Source: Sphingobium sufflavum (GTDB taxonomy: Bacteria > Pseudomonadota > Alphaproteobacteria > Sphingomonadales > Sphingomonadaceae). Taken from it: a stretch of 64,000 nt of DNA. How positions within the stretch are numbered: the stretch's first letter is position 1; the number at the start of each line of letters is the position of its first letter. The position numbers and the translations under genes are program-made. Of this stretch, positions 27,925 to 37,359 are shown in pieces. The notes under the pieces are model-generated. The model made no database searches. It worked only from the letters and a program-made list of their open reading frames with translations, and was not told the origin of the DNA. The DNA lies in the NCBI RefSeq assembly GCF_021403115.1, contig NZ_JAJSSH010000011.1, positions 62,001 to 126,000 of the forward strand, in the 5' to 3' direction.

Positions 27925-30900
27925 TCACTCCCCCGACAGCAAGGTGACCGGCCCGATCAGGCCGGAGGGACGCAACGGCGCATCCGGCTGATAGGTGGGC
28001 GCCGCGGTGAAGGTGATTTTTTGCGCGCCCGGCTGCGCATCGCCGATCAGGCGGTTGACCCACAGGTTGGCGACCTTCACCTCGATGGTGTTGCGCGCTG
28101 CCTTTACGAAGGGCGCGATGTCGAGGCGATAGGGCGCGAACCAGCTCGTCCCCGCCAACCGGCCATTGATGCGGACTTCGGCCACGTCGCCCACCTTGCC
28201 GAGATCGAGCCACAGCGGCGCGCCGGGTCGGGCCGTGCGCGGCGCGGTGAAGCTGCTGCTGTAGGTCGCGATGCCGGAGAAATAGCGCACGCCCCGGTCC
28301 GCATGGCGGTCCAGCGGCGCGAGGGTGGGCAGGACGATCCGGGGCGGGGCGCCGCGACCCGCCTGAAAGCGGACCGTCCAGGGGGCGGTGAGCGTGGCGA
28401 CCGGCGTGGGCGACGGGGTGACCACCATTCGGGCGGGCGCGGCGGCGGGTTTGCGGAACAGGATGAAGACGGCATCCTCCGCCCCCATGTCGAGCGGGAC
28501 GACGGTCTCCGGCCCCTCCGTACGGTAGGAGAGCGGTTCCGCCGTGCCGGTCATGGCGCGCCAGAGTTCCGGCTGGCGGCCCGTCACGCGAAAACGGGCC
28601 TCCACCTTCTCCGCCCGGTTGTGGCGGTTGGTGACGAAATAGATGTCGCCGTCCGCCAGTTTGCGATGGACGAAGCGATAGTCGCTGTCCGCCGCGCCGC
28701 CAGTGATATGGAAGTCCGGGCCGAGGCCAATCGTCGCCAGCGCGGCTTCCACGTCGGTTCCGGCGATCACCCTGCCCTTGCCGACCGGCGCGCCGCTCCA
28801 GAGACGGTCGGCCAGGGCGCGAAACGCCGCAGGGTCATCGCGCAGGCCGGGGCTGCGCTCCGGCTTCGTCCCGATCAGCGTCGCCCCGTCCTCGACCAGC
28901 GCGGCGATGCGGTGCAGGGTGGCGAGCGTCATCACCCGTGAGGAACCACCGAGGTAGAGCGCCCGGTAGCGCGCGCCGCCGGTGGCGACCAGTTCGCCAT
29001 CCTCCACCCGGATGCGGTTGGCGAGGATGTCGGCGTTGACGAAATCATAGGCGTAACGGGTGGGGATGCCGGGCGGCACCCCCTGTTCAAACAGGGCGGT
29101 GATCGGCGCATCCTCGCCATGGAAGAAGGCGATGTCGGCGTGGTCGCGGCCCTGCTGGAGCAGGAAGCCGGTGCGCGCCATATAATCGACCCATGGCCGG
29201 GCCATCTCCGCCCAGCTTTCATGCCGGTTGAAATATTGGCCAAAGACCATGAGGCTGAGGCCGGGCACCTTGTCATCCACCGGCTGGTGGACGGAGGTGT
29301 GGATGATCGGACGGTTGACGCCCGATGCGAACTCCAGGTCGATGACCCGTTTCAGGTCGGAAGGCGCAAAGGCCCATGGGCTGAAGGCGGAGGTCAGGGA
29401 TTCCGCCGAAACGATATTCTGCCCATAGATATGCGCGACGGAGGCCGCGCCCTTCATGTCGCCGATCAGGGTCGGGCGCGGGGCCGCGCCACGATTATAG
29501 GTCCACATCGCCGCCATCGGCACATCGGCATGGGCGCGCAGGGCCAGATCGTCGCCCAGCACGGGGCGGCCATTCTCCAGCGCCTCGCCATAGACGATCA
29601 GCCCCTGCTCATGCGCGACCTTGGCGATGGTGCCATAATGGGCGTCGGCCAGCAGGTCGGCCAGCGTCTGGCGGAAATCATGGAGGAAGGCGTCGCTGCG
29701 CCGGGCCGATCCCACCAGCGCGCCGGTCAGCGTGGGGAGAAAGGGCGTGGGATCATAGCCGCGCCGCTGGCGAAACTGCGCCACCAGTTGCGGGGTCCAG
29801 TTGGACGCCCCCACCTCGATACTGTCGGTCAGCAGGGCGCGGATGCCCTTCTGCCCCATCCATTCCGCGCCCACGGTGTCCCGATACTGGGCCAGATAGG
29901 TTTCGAGATAGCGGCGTACGGCGGCGGGGTCATATTTGTCGACCTCCAGCCCCGTCGCCTCCGGCGTGGCGGGGTGGTTGGTCTTGCCGGTCAGCGAATA
30001 GCCGAGCCGCAGGATGCGCCAGTCGCTGCCCCTGGGCGCGGTCCAGTCGAGCGTGCCGTCGGGGCGGAGGTGGCCGGTGAGGTCGATGACGCGGGCCGGG
30101 TCGATGGCGGCGTCGATGGTGGGGACGTCCTGCATCGTGCCGTCGCTCAGCCGGTTATAGTCGGGGGCGATCGCAAAGCCTGCCTTGGCCTCGAACTGGT
30201 CGATCCGCGCCTCCGCGGAAAGGCGCAGGTCACCGATGGCGAGGGTGTCGCTGGCCGGGCGGGCAAAGACGTTCATCATCGTCGCGCCGGGCGCGCCGTC
30301 GCCAAGGCCGGGGGATTTGGGGCCGGTGTTGGGCGCGAGGACAAGACGGAACCGCCGTGCGGTGACGGGGGCGAAGGCGATAGTGGTCGCCACCTCCGTC
30401 AGGGGCAGCGCGCCGATGCGTTGCCAGCCGCCGGGCGTCTCCGCCTCCAGCAGGGGCCGATAGTCCGGGTCGCCGAAGGGCGGGCGGGCATGGGGGATGA
30501 AGAGGCTGGCGGAACGGACGGTGACGGGCTTGCCATAGTCGAGGATCAGCCCGCCGGGCTGCGTGGGCGTGCCCTTGGCGACGGCCGCCGCGCTGTCGAG
30601 GCTGGCATCGCCCAGCGGGGCGGCGTCGATGGGTCGGCCGTCCGTCTGCGTCACCACCGGCACCGGCAGGACGCGGGCGACGACCGGATAGGCTAGGACC
30701 AGCGCATCGCCGTAGAAGGTGGGACCAGCGGGCACCGGCGCGTCGCCGGCGAGGGGATCGCTATAGGCCACGCTCTGGAACGGGCCGGTGATGGAGGGCG
30801 GGACCGGCAGCGCGCCCGTCCACCGCTGTCCCCCGCGCAGGTCCGCCTGCGCCCAGACCAGCTTCTTCATCGCGTGCTGCGGCTTGACCCAGGGGCCGCC

Positions 30901-31287
30901 CGTCTCGCTCCAGCCGGGGGAGGCGGCGATGGCGAACTCCAGCCCCTTTGCATCCGCCTGCTTCACCGCATGGCGAAAGGCGTCCTTCCAGCCATCCGTC
31001 ATATAGATCAGCCGTTCCGGCACGATCTGCGGCGTCATCAGGCTGGCGTCGAAATTCTGGACGCCGCCGATGCCCATGCGGGCGAGCCAGTCGAGATCCT
31101 TGTCGATCCCGTCCTTCGTCACATTGCCGTTCATCCAGTGCCACCACACGCGCGGGCGGGCGCTTTGCGGCGGGGCGCGGAAGCCGTCGGCCAGATCGTC
31201 GGCGCGCAGCGGCGTGGCGAAGGCGGTGCAGGCCAGCAGGGCGGCGAGACGGAAAGAACGCCGGAAACGGGGGGAACGGGGGGTCAT
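27925..31287 (-). CDS. GH106-type alpha-L-rhamnosidase
   Basis: A 1,120-residue secreted glycosidase with signal peptide (RRSFRLAALLACTAFATPLRA, cleaved before DDLADGF). FRAPPQSARPRVWWHWMNGN, followed by GIDKDLDWLARMGIGGVQNFD, is the clear GH106 opening; KGLEFAIAASPGWSETGGPWV and LTDSIEVGASNWTPQL contain acidic residues in the expected catalytic region. A galactose-binding-like domain lies near the C-terminus (WLDLGKVGDVAEVRINGR). GH106 enzymes release L-rhamnose from flavonoid rhamnosides or pectic RG; a characterised example comes from Novosphingobium PP1Y. ATG 31287 overlaps the membrane-protein stop by 4 nt. It is the last gene of the glycoside operon. Confidence 0.9.
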   Translation of the reverse strand: MTPRSPRFRRSFRLAALLACTAFATPLRADDLADGFRAPPQSARPRVWWHWMNGNVTKDGIDKDLDWLARMGIGGVQNFDASLMTPQIVPERLIYMTDGWKDAFRHAVKQADAKGLEFAIAASPGWSETGGPWVKPQHAMKKLVWAQADLRGGQRWTGALPVPPSITGPFQSVAYSDPLAGDAPVPAGPTFYGDALVLAYPVVARVLPVPVVTQTDGRPIDAAPLGDASLDSAAAVAKGTPTQPGGLILDYGKPVTVRSASLFIPHARPPFGDPDYRPLLEAETPGGWQRIGALPLTEVATTIAFAPVTARRFRLVLAPNTGPKSPGLGDGAPGATMMNVFARPASDTLAIGDLRLSAEARIDQFEAKAGFAIAPDYNRLSDGTMQDVPTIDAAIDPARVIDLTGHLRPDGTLDWTAPRGSDWRILRLGYSLTGKTNHPATPEATGLEVDKYDPAAVRRYLETYLAQYRDTVGAEWMGQKGIRALLTDSIEVGASNWTPQLVAQFRQRRGYDPTPFLPTLTGALVGSARRSDAFLHDFRQTLADLLADAHYGTIAKVAHEQGLIVYGEALENGRPVLGDDLALRAHADVPMAAMWTYNRGAAPRPTLIGDMKGAASVAHIYGQNIVSAESLTSAFSPWAFAPSDLKRVIDLEFASGVNRPIIHTSVHQPVDDKVPGLSLMVFGQYFNRHESWAEMARPWVDYMARTGFLLQQGRDHADIAFFHGEDAPITALFEQGVPPGIPTRYAYDFVNADILANRIRVEDGELVATGGARYRALYLGGSSRVMTLATLHRIAALVEDGATLIGTKPERSPGLRDDPAAFRALADRLWSGAPVGKGRVIAGTDVEAALATIGLGPDFHITGGAADSDYRFVHRKLADGDIYFVTNRHNRAEKVEARFRVTGRQPELWRAMTGTAEPLSYRTEGPETVVPLDMGAEDAVFILFRKPAAAPARMVVTPSPTPVATLTAPWTVRFQAGRGAPPRIVLPTLAPLDRHADRGVRYFSGIATYSSSFTAPRTARPGAPLWLDLGKVGDVAEVRINGRLAGTSWFAPYRLDIAPFVKAARNTIEVKVANLWVNRLIGDAQPGAQKITFTAAPTYQPDAPLRPSGLIGPVTLLSGE

Positions 31288-31718
31288 CGAAGGATCATCC
31301 TCCTGAGCGCGAGGGTCGCGACGGATGCGCCGAGTGCGCCGCCGTAGAAAAGCTTCAAGAGCAATGCCGGGGTCCAGCCGATGGGCGGCGGGGCGGCCAT
31401 CGTCGCCACCCCGGCGAGCAGCGCGCCGAGCGCCCCTCCCCCCATGGCGAAGGCGAGCGCGCGCAGCAGGACGGTCCGTACCGAGGGCGGCGCGGCCAGC
31501 CTGCCCCGCGCGATCAGGCAGGGCACCAGCGCGCTCATCAGGCAGACGGCGAGCGACTGGGGGATGAAGTCCAGCGCCAGACCGCCCGGTGCGCCCCAGT
31601 GCAGCGGGCGCGAAGTCAGGCCGAACAGGGCGAGGAAGAAGGCGAGGCTGAGCAGCGCATTGATGCCGAAGCTGATCGCCGCCTCCCGCCGGATGGACAG
31701 GCCCGCGCGGGTCGTCAT
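31284..31718 (-). CDS. Hypothetical four-span membrane protein
   Basis: A 144-residue protein not recognised by family. Four hydrophobic segments can be seen (around residues 15-34, 50-68, 84-106 and 118-138). It begins MTTRAGLSIRREAAISFGIN. ATGA overlaps on both sides with the esterase-like gene and the GH106 gene show that it is translated with the operon. Perhaps an accessory membrane or transport-related protein. The function is unknown. Confidence 0.7.
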   Translation of the reverse strand: MTTRAGLSIRREAAISFGINALLSLAFFLALFGLTSRPLHWGAPGGLALDFIPQSLAVCLMSALVPCLIARGRLAAPPSVRTVLLRALAFAMGGGALGALLAGVATMAAPPPIGWTPALLLKLFYGGALGASVATLALRRMILR

Positions 31719-32638
31719 GGCGCGGTCTTCGTGCCAAGCAGGCCGCGCATCGCCATCCAGTCGCGGAACTGCGGCAGCAGGCCCATGGTCGTCGTGCCCG
31801 GCTTGCCCATGCCGAAACCATGGTCGCCGCGTTCATAGGCGTGGAACTCGACCGGGCGGCGGGCGGTGCGCCAGGATTCGATGATCGCATAGCTATGGTT
31901 GGAGAACAGCGCGTCGTCATTGGCGATGGCGGCGAACATCGGTGGGGCGTCGGCGGGGACATCACGCGCCAGCAACGGCCCATAGATATAACCGATGAAG
32001 GCGGGACGGTCGGCCCCCTTCCCCTCCAGCGCGGCGTTCATGGTGGTCATCGCGCCCGCCGAAAAACCGATCATGCCGACGCGGGCGGGATCGACGCCCC
32101 ATTGCGCCGCGCCCGACCGGATCAGGCGCAGCGCGGCGAGCGCGTCCTGCGTCGCGCGCGGTTCCGTGATGGCCGGCGCGGCATTGGGGTCGCGCAGGGA
32201 CTCCGCCATGCGCTGGCCCATATAGGCGGCGGCCTGCCCGCTGTCCGCCGGGGTCGGGTTGAGCCGGTATTTCAGGATGAAGGCGGCAATACCATGGTCC
32301 GCGAACCAGCGGGCGACCTTCCACCCCTCATGCTCCATCGCCAGCAGCATGAACGCCCCGCCGGGCGCGACGACGACCGCCGCGCCGGTCGCCTTTGCCG
32401 GATCGGGCAGGACGGGCGTCAGGGTCGGCACGGTGACGTTGCGGACGACGAGGTCGGGACCGAAACGCATCCAGTTTTCGGTGGAGGCCTTCGGGGCCTT
32501 AATCGCCGGATAGAGGGGGAGCGCGTTGGGTTCTGCGGGTGCCTCGGCGGGAACCGGGGCTGGCATCTGCGCCGCGACGGGCGCGGTCAGGAGCAGCGCG
32601 GCGGCGAGGGTCAGGCGGCGCAGGGGGATACGGATCAT
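31715..32638 (-). CDS. Secreted alpha/beta hydrolase (esterase/BD-FAE-like)
   Basis: A 307-residue alpha/beta hydrolase with signal peptide (RRLTLAAALLLTAPVAAQ). VVVAPGGAFMLLAMEHEG is the oxyanion loop, GMIGFSAGAMTT carries the nucleophile elbow (Ser in GFSAG), and the His lies in YERGDHGFGM. Family members are esterases or deacetylases of plant-cell-wall acyl groups (BD-FAE-like). It overlaps the GH1 stop by ATGA and the membrane-protein start similarly. It is a distant relative of the hydrolase at 59140-60051. Likely removes acyl groups from glycosides before or after sugar release. Confidence 0.82.
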   Translation of the reverse strand: MIRIPLRRLTLAAALLLTAPVAAQMPAPVPAEAPAEPNALPLYPAIKAPKASTENWMRFGPDLVVRNVTVPTLTPVLPDPAKATGAAVVVAPGGAFMLLAMEHEGWKVARWFADHGIAAFILKYRLNPTPADSGQAAAYMGQRMAESLRDPNAAPAITEPRATQDALAALRLIRSGAAQWGVDPARVGMIGFSAGAMTTMNAALEGKGADRPAFIGYIYGPLLARDVPADAPPMFAAIANDDALFSNHSYAIIESWRTARRPVEFHAYERGDHGFGMGKPGTTTMGLLPQFRDWMAMRGLLGTKTAP

Positions 32639-33954
32639 AGCGCGTTCCTCCGCGCGATAGCGGCATAGACGGCGGCGCTGGGCTTCGCCGTACGGGCGAA
32701 GGTGACGGGATCGACGCTGTGCAGGCCGAAGGTGGGCTTGTAGCCGAAGATCCATTCGAAATTGTCGAGCAGCGACCAGTGGCAATAGCCCAGCACGGGC
32801 ACGCCATCGTCCATCGCCGTCTTCAACTCCGCCAGCGCAGCGGGGATGAAGGCCGCGCGGATGCTGTCGTCGGGGGTGCCGACGCCATGTTCGGAGACGA
32901 GGATAGGCACGCCGGTCGCGGCATGGGCGAAGCGGACCGCCCCGGCGAGCGAGGGCGCCCATACCTCCGTCCCCGACCAGTTGACCACCGATCCGGGGGG
33001 CGTGGGCAGCCGCCCCTTGTCATCCCACAGTGCGCGCTCATAATTCTGCACGCCCAGGAAATCGTCCGCCTTCGCGATCTCCAGCCAGTTGCCGTAAAGC
33101 TCCTTGCGCATCCGGTCGCGGATGGAATTCTTCCCCACCGCATGATCGTCCATCATGGCCAGCGACAGGCCGACGGGCAGGTCGGGACGCACCGCCTTGA
33201 TCGCGGCCTTGCCCGCCTTGTGCGCGGCCTCCAGACCCTGTTGCAGTGCGGGCAGGTCGGCAATGTCCGCCACATTGGCGCTGATGAACTTGGGGACGCC
33301 CAGCCGCTTGGCCGCGGTGTCCAGCGTCAGCTTCTGGATAGCCCATACCGGCGGCGGCAGCATGGGCTTGAGCAGCAGCAGGATATTGGGTTCGTTGAAG
33401 GTGATGACGCTGTGGACCCCGTCGCCCAGCGCGCGGGTCAGCCGGTCGCAATAGCGGGCGAACAGACTGGCGGACTCCGGGTTGGTCCAGCCGCCCTGCG
33501 CGCTGAACCAGCGGGGCGAGGTGAAATGGCTGTAGGTGACGATGGGGGTCAGGCCGCGCGCCCGGCACCCGTCCACGATGGCGCGGTAATGGGCCAGCAT
33601 CGCCTGTGAGAAGAGGCCCTTTTCCGGCTCAATCCGCGCCCACTCCACGCCGAAGCGATAGGCGTTGAGGCCGAGATTTTTGGACAGGTCGAGATCGGTT
33701 TCCCACATCAGGAAACTGTTGCAGGCGTCGCGGGACGGCTGGGCAAAGACGGTGGGCTGCTGGTTCTCCAGATACCAGAGGTCGCTGGCGATATTATTGC
33801 CCTCTATCTGGTGTGGGGCCGTGGCGGTGCCCCACAGAAAGCCGTTGGGAAAGGCGGGGCTGGCGGTGGCGCGGCGCGCAGCGTGGGCGGGCGCGGCCAT
33901 CATCATCGCGCCGGTCGCCATTCCGGTCGCCAGCAAAGTCCTGCGGTCCAACAT
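32635..33954 (-). CDS. GH1 beta-glucosidase, exported
   Basis: A 439-residue GH1 enzyme. The N-terminus (DRRTLLATGMATGAMMMAAPAHA) is a Tat-like twin-arginine signal. PNGFLWGTATAPHQIEG is the usual GH1 start, the acid/base Glu lies in TFNEPN, and the nucleophile Glu is in LVSEHGVGTPDDS, where most family members read TENG. CHWSLLDNFEWIFGYKPTFGL matches the late aglycone/glucose-binding motif. It likely removes beta-linked glucose (or a disaccharide unit) in the periplasm, next to the rhamnosidase, as needed for rutinosides or neohesperidosides. Confidence 0.88.
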   Translation of the reverse strand: MLDRRTLLATGMATGAMMMAAPAHAARRATASPAFPNGFLWGTATAPHQIEGNNIASDLWYLENQQPTVFAQPSRDACNSFLMWETDLDLSKNLGLNAYRFGVEWARIEPEKGLFSQAMLAHYRAIVDGCRARGLTPIVTYSHFTSPRWFSAQGGWTNPESASLFARYCDRLTRALGDGVHSVITFNEPNILLLLKPMLPPPVWAIQKLTLDTAAKRLGVPKFISANVADIADLPALQQGLEAAHKAGKAAIKAVRPDLPVGLSLAMMDDHAVGKNSIRDRMRKELYGNWLEIAKADDFLGVQNYERALWDDKGRLPTPPGSVVNWSGTEVWAPSLAGAVRFAHAATGVPILVSEHGVGTPDDSIRAAFIPAALAELKTAMDDGVPVLGYCHWSLLDNFEWIFGYKPTFGLHSVDPVTFARTAKPSAAVYAAIARRNAL

Positions 33955-34000
33955 CCGTCTCTCTCCCGATATGCCTGTGTGTCTGGTGCCCTGTGGGGGC

Positions 34001-34897
34001 TTATGTGTGTTCGCGCACGAAGGCGCATATCTCGTCAGCCAGCCGCCGGTCGGCGGTGCCCAGATGCATGGGCAGCGAATAATGATTATGGCCGGGCAGG
34101 ATCAGCGCGCGAGGCAAAGCGCCATGCCGCGTCAGCCGGTCCTGCAACAGGCCGAGGAACTCCGCCTGAAAGCGTGGCGGGTCATGCTCCGCGCAGGCGA
34201 TCAGCAGGGGCAGGCCGGTCGCCGCCACCGCGTCGCGCGGCATACGGTCTGGGTAGAGGGCGGTATCGCCATAATAGGCGGTGTCGCGCGGATCGAGCGG
34301 GGTGTAGCCATAGAGACCTGAGAGCAGGATGGCGGCGCGAACGGTGCCGGCTGCGCCCTCCCCCGCTTCGTCCCCCGCCAGCTTCAGAAAGGCCGCGACA
34401 TGCACCGCCCCGGCGGAGGTGCCGGCCAGTACGATCCGGTCGGGATCGCCGCCATGGTCGGCGGCATGAGCGCGCAGCCATGCGACGGCGGCGGCGACAT
34501 CCTGCGCCCCGGCGGGCCAGCCATGGTCGGGCGCGAGGCGGTAGTTGACGACGACGCCGAGGAAGCCCGCCTCCGCCGCCATCCGGCCGACATTGGCGTT
34601 GGGCCACTCCGCCGCCGCATCGCCGCCCTTGTCCCCTTTCAGAAAGCCGCCGCCATGGACGAAGACGAGGACAGGCGCCGGGCCGCCTGCGCCGATGGGC
34701 GCGTAAAGGTCGAGCCGGTGGCGCTGATGCGGACCATAGACAAGGTCGCGGGCGGCGGGAGGGATGCGGGCGACCAGGGCCTGTTGTTCATCATCGAACA
34801 GCGCCTTGCACCGGGTCAGCACGTCCGGGCCAAGGTCTGTACCGATGGCGGCGATCGCATCGCGGATCGACGCCGTGCGGGCCAAGCTGTCCATCAT
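34001..34897 (-). CDS. Alpha/beta hydrolase, hormone-sensitive-lipase-like
   Basis: A 298-residue HSL/acetyl-hydrolase-type esterase. VFVHGGGFLKGDKGG gives the HGGG oxyanion motif, VLAGTSAGAVHVA has the nucleophile Ser and the His lies in LPGHNHYS. No signal peptide is seen, so it is probably cytoplasmic. GGGGAGAGG precedes adjacent ATGs at 34897/34894. It may hydrolyse ester-linked aromatic acids (such as caffeoyl or feruloyl groups) brought in by the neighbouring receptor; specificity cannot be read. Confidence 0.83.
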   Translation of the reverse strand: MMDSLARTASIRDAIAAIGTDLGPDVLTRCKALFDDEQQALVARIPPAARDLVYGPHQRHRLDLYAPIGAGGPAPVLVFVHGGGFLKGDKGGDAAAEWPNANVGRMAAEAGFLGVVVNYRLAPDHGWPAGAQDVAAAVAWLRAHAADHGGDPDRIVLAGTSAGAVHVAAFLKLAGDEAGEGAAGTVRAAILLSGLYGYTPLDPRDTAYYGDTALYPDRMPRDAVAATGLPLLIACAEHDPPRFQAEFLGLLQDRLTRHGALPRALILPGHNHYSLPMHLGTADRRLADEICAFVREHT

Positions 34898-34953
34898 CCT
34901 CTCCCCATTGCCGGGACCGCGCACAGGGGGAGGCGCGCGGTCCCGAACATGCG

Positions 34954-37305
34954 TCAGAAGCGCCCTTCGAGCGACACGCCGAAGGTACGCGCGGCTTCCC
35001 GCGTGCGCCAGTTCACATAACCGCCGTCCGAGAAGGGCAGGCCGAGGATCGCCGAGTTGAAATCGACGTCGAACAGGTTGCGCACGAACGCCCCGATCCG
35101 CCATGCGCCATCCGCATCGCCCAGCCCGACGTTGAGGTTCACCACCTCATAGCCCGGCTGCACCGTGTTGAGGTCGCCCACCGCATTCTGCGCCTTGCTG
35201 CGGTGGGAGATGTTGGCGGAAGCGTCGAAGGTCAGCGTCTCCGTGATCGGCTGTTCCCAGTTGCCGCCGACCACGACGCTATATTTCGGCGAACCGGGCA
35301 GAACCTGCCCGGCGGCCTGATAGAGCTGGCCCGCCGTCGCCCCGGCATTGCAGACGCTGTTCGCCGTTCCCGCCTGCACGAACACGCCGGGGCAGGCCGT
35401 CAGATAGTCGGTGAATTTGGCGTCGGAATAGGTGAAGGAGGCGTTGAACGAGAGGCCCTTTGTAGGCCGGGCGACCATCTCGACCTCAAAGCCCTTCACT
35501 TCCGCGCCACCCGCATTTTCGGTCAGGAATTCCTGGCCGTTGAACACGCTGGTCTGGAGATCCTTATATTTGTCCCAGAAACCGTTGACGTTGACGGTCA
35601 GCGTGCGGTTGAGGAACTGCATCTTCGCGCCCACGGTCACGTCGTTCACGGTCTGCGGCGCGACCGAGCTTTTCGTGCCGGTCAGGCCGGAGAAGGTGAC
35701 GGTCGGGCCGAGATAGCCGCGCGCGTAGGTGGCGTAGAAGAGCAGGTCGCGGCTGGGCTTATATTCCAGGCCCGCACGGCCGGAGATGTCGGTCTTTTTC
35801 GCCTGCCCGGTTTGCAGCGCGCGTGCGGTATAGGGTGCCGTTCCCGATGGCGTGAAGCCATTGGCCGGGGACGGCGCGACGAAGGGCGCGAGGTCCGGGT
35901 CGACATAGGAATAGTTGCTGGCCTCCACGCTGTCGCGCGTCAAACGACCGCCGCCGATCAGGCTCAACGTGTCGGTCAGATGATATTTGCCGTCGAAGAA
36001 GAGCGCCGCGCTGTCCGACCGGGTGCGGGTGACATTATAGCCCGCCGTGATGGAGACGGTGGGGAAGACCGCATAGGGCGCGGCGGGGCGCAGGATGGCG
36101 CTCTGGCCACCGCCCAGCCCCGTCTCCTGCCGGGACAGGTAGATGCCCGCGATATATTCCAGCGGACGGCCCGACGGCGAGGTCAGGCGCAGTTCCTGCG
36201 AATAGAAACGCTTCGTCTCGCCCTTCGATTTGGCGAAGAATTTGGTGTAGGGCAGGCCGTCGATGGCGTAGGTGAAGGGCTGCTCCCTGAACTGGCGGAA
36301 CGCGGTGATCGAAGACAGCGTATAGTCGCCCAGCGTCAGGTCCGCCTGCAACGACACGCCATAATTTTCAACGTCGTAGAAGCCTGCCCCATCCTCGATG
36401 GACTTGTCATTGTGCAAGCCCGGCGTCACGCCCAGCGCGGCAAGATTGACGAAGGGGACGCCCACGATGCCGCCAGGGGCGGTCTGCGCCGCCGACAGCT
36501 TGTTGAGGGTCCAGGTCTGGCCCGGTCCCTTCTGCTTCTGGCGCGAATAATCGCCGATCACATAGAGGGAGAGATTGTCGCTGGCCTCGAACAGCAATTT
36601 GGCGCGGGTGCCGTAGAAATGCTGGCCGCCCCAATCCTCGTTGCGGGTGACGTTACGGATGAAGCCGTCATAGGCCCGGTCGAAGGCATAGATGTTGAGC
36701 GCGGCCTTCTCGCCCAGCGGGACGTTGACCGCGCCATGGATGTCCCGCTCGTTCAGCGAGGCGTAGGAGCCGAAGATATTGCCGTGGAGCTCGCCCAGTT
36801 TGGGCTTTTGCGTGGTGATGTTGATAACGCCGGAGGAGGCGTTCTTGCCGAACTGGGTGCCCTGCGGTCCCTTCAGCACTTCGATCCGCTCCAGATCGCC
36901 CAGGCTGTTCACCGGGCTGCCGAAGCCGACGACGACATTGTCCACCACGAGGCCGACGGGCGCTTCGGAAGCGCTGCTGAAGCCGCCCAGCGTGCCGACG
37001 CCGCGGACGCGGAAGCCCGCGTCATTGGGCGTGGTGCCGAACTGCACACCGGAGAAAGTGTAGGCGATGTTGGTCAGATCCTTGAAGCCCGTGGCGGCAA
37101 GCTGCTCCGCCCCGATGGCCGACACCGCCAGCGGCACGTCCTGCAGGCGTTCCGACCGCCGCGTCGCGGTGACGACGATGTCCTGATTGCTGATCGTGTC
37201 GGCGGCCTGTTGCGGCGCGGCTGTCTCCTGCGCCTGGGCGGGTATGGCGAGCGCCGTGGCGCTGACGCTTGCGAGCATCGCAATCGAATGATGGAACCTG
37301 TGCAT
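34954..37305 (-). CDS. TonB-dependent outer-membrane receptor
   Basis: A 783-residue TonB-dependent receptor. The signal peptide (IAMLASVSATALAIPAQAQE), then QDIVVTATRRSERLQDVPLA with the plug domain, FGTTPNDAGFRVRGVGT, and VLKGPQGTQFGKNASSGVINI all fit the sphingomonad receptor group with plug plus 22-strand barrel. The C-terminal residue is Phe (FGVSLEGRF). It stands in the middle of the glycoside-cleaving operon, so import of an aromatic glycoside or its aglycone is inferred. Upstream of it in the run are the ring-cleavage genes. Confidence 0.93.
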   Translation of the reverse strand: MHRFHHSIAMLASVSATALAIPAQAQETAAPQQAADTISNQDIVVTATRRSERLQDVPLAVSAIGAEQLAATGFKDLTNIAYTFSGVQFGTTPNDAGFRVRGVGTLGGFSSASEAPVGLVVDNVVVGFGSPVNSLGDLERIEVLKGPQGTQFGKNASSGVINITTQKPKLGELHGNIFGSYASLNERDIHGAVNVPLGEKAALNIYAFDRAYDGFIRNVTRNEDWGGQHFYGTRAKLLFEASDNLSLYVIGDYSRQKQKGPGQTWTLNKLSAAQTAPGGIVGVPFVNLAALGVTPGLHNDKSIEDGAGFYDVENYGVSLQADLTLGDYTLSSITAFRQFREQPFTYAIDGLPYTKFFAKSKGETKRFYSQELRLTSPSGRPLEYIAGIYLSRQETGLGGGQSAILRPAAPYAVFPTVSITAGYNVTRTRSDSAALFFDGKYHLTDTLSLIGGGRLTRDSVEASNYSYVDPDLAPFVAPSPANGFTPSGTAPYTARALQTGQAKKTDISGRAGLEYKPSRDLLFYATYARGYLGPTVTFSGLTGTKSSVAPQTVNDVTVGAKMQFLNRTLTVNVNGFWDKYKDLQTSVFNGQEFLTENAGGAEVKGFEVEMVARPTKGLSFNASFTYSDAKFTDYLTACPGVFVQAGTANSVCNAGATAGQLYQAAGQVLPGSPKYSVVVGGNWEQPITETLTFDASANISHRSKAQNAVGDLNTVQPGYEVVNLNVGLGDADGAWRIGAFVRNLFDVDFNSAILGLPFSDGGYVNWRTREAARTFGVSLEGRF

Positions 37306-37359
37306 GATAATCCTCCCCTTATGGCTGGGTTTGTTGGTTCGGCTGGTTGTTACGGCTCG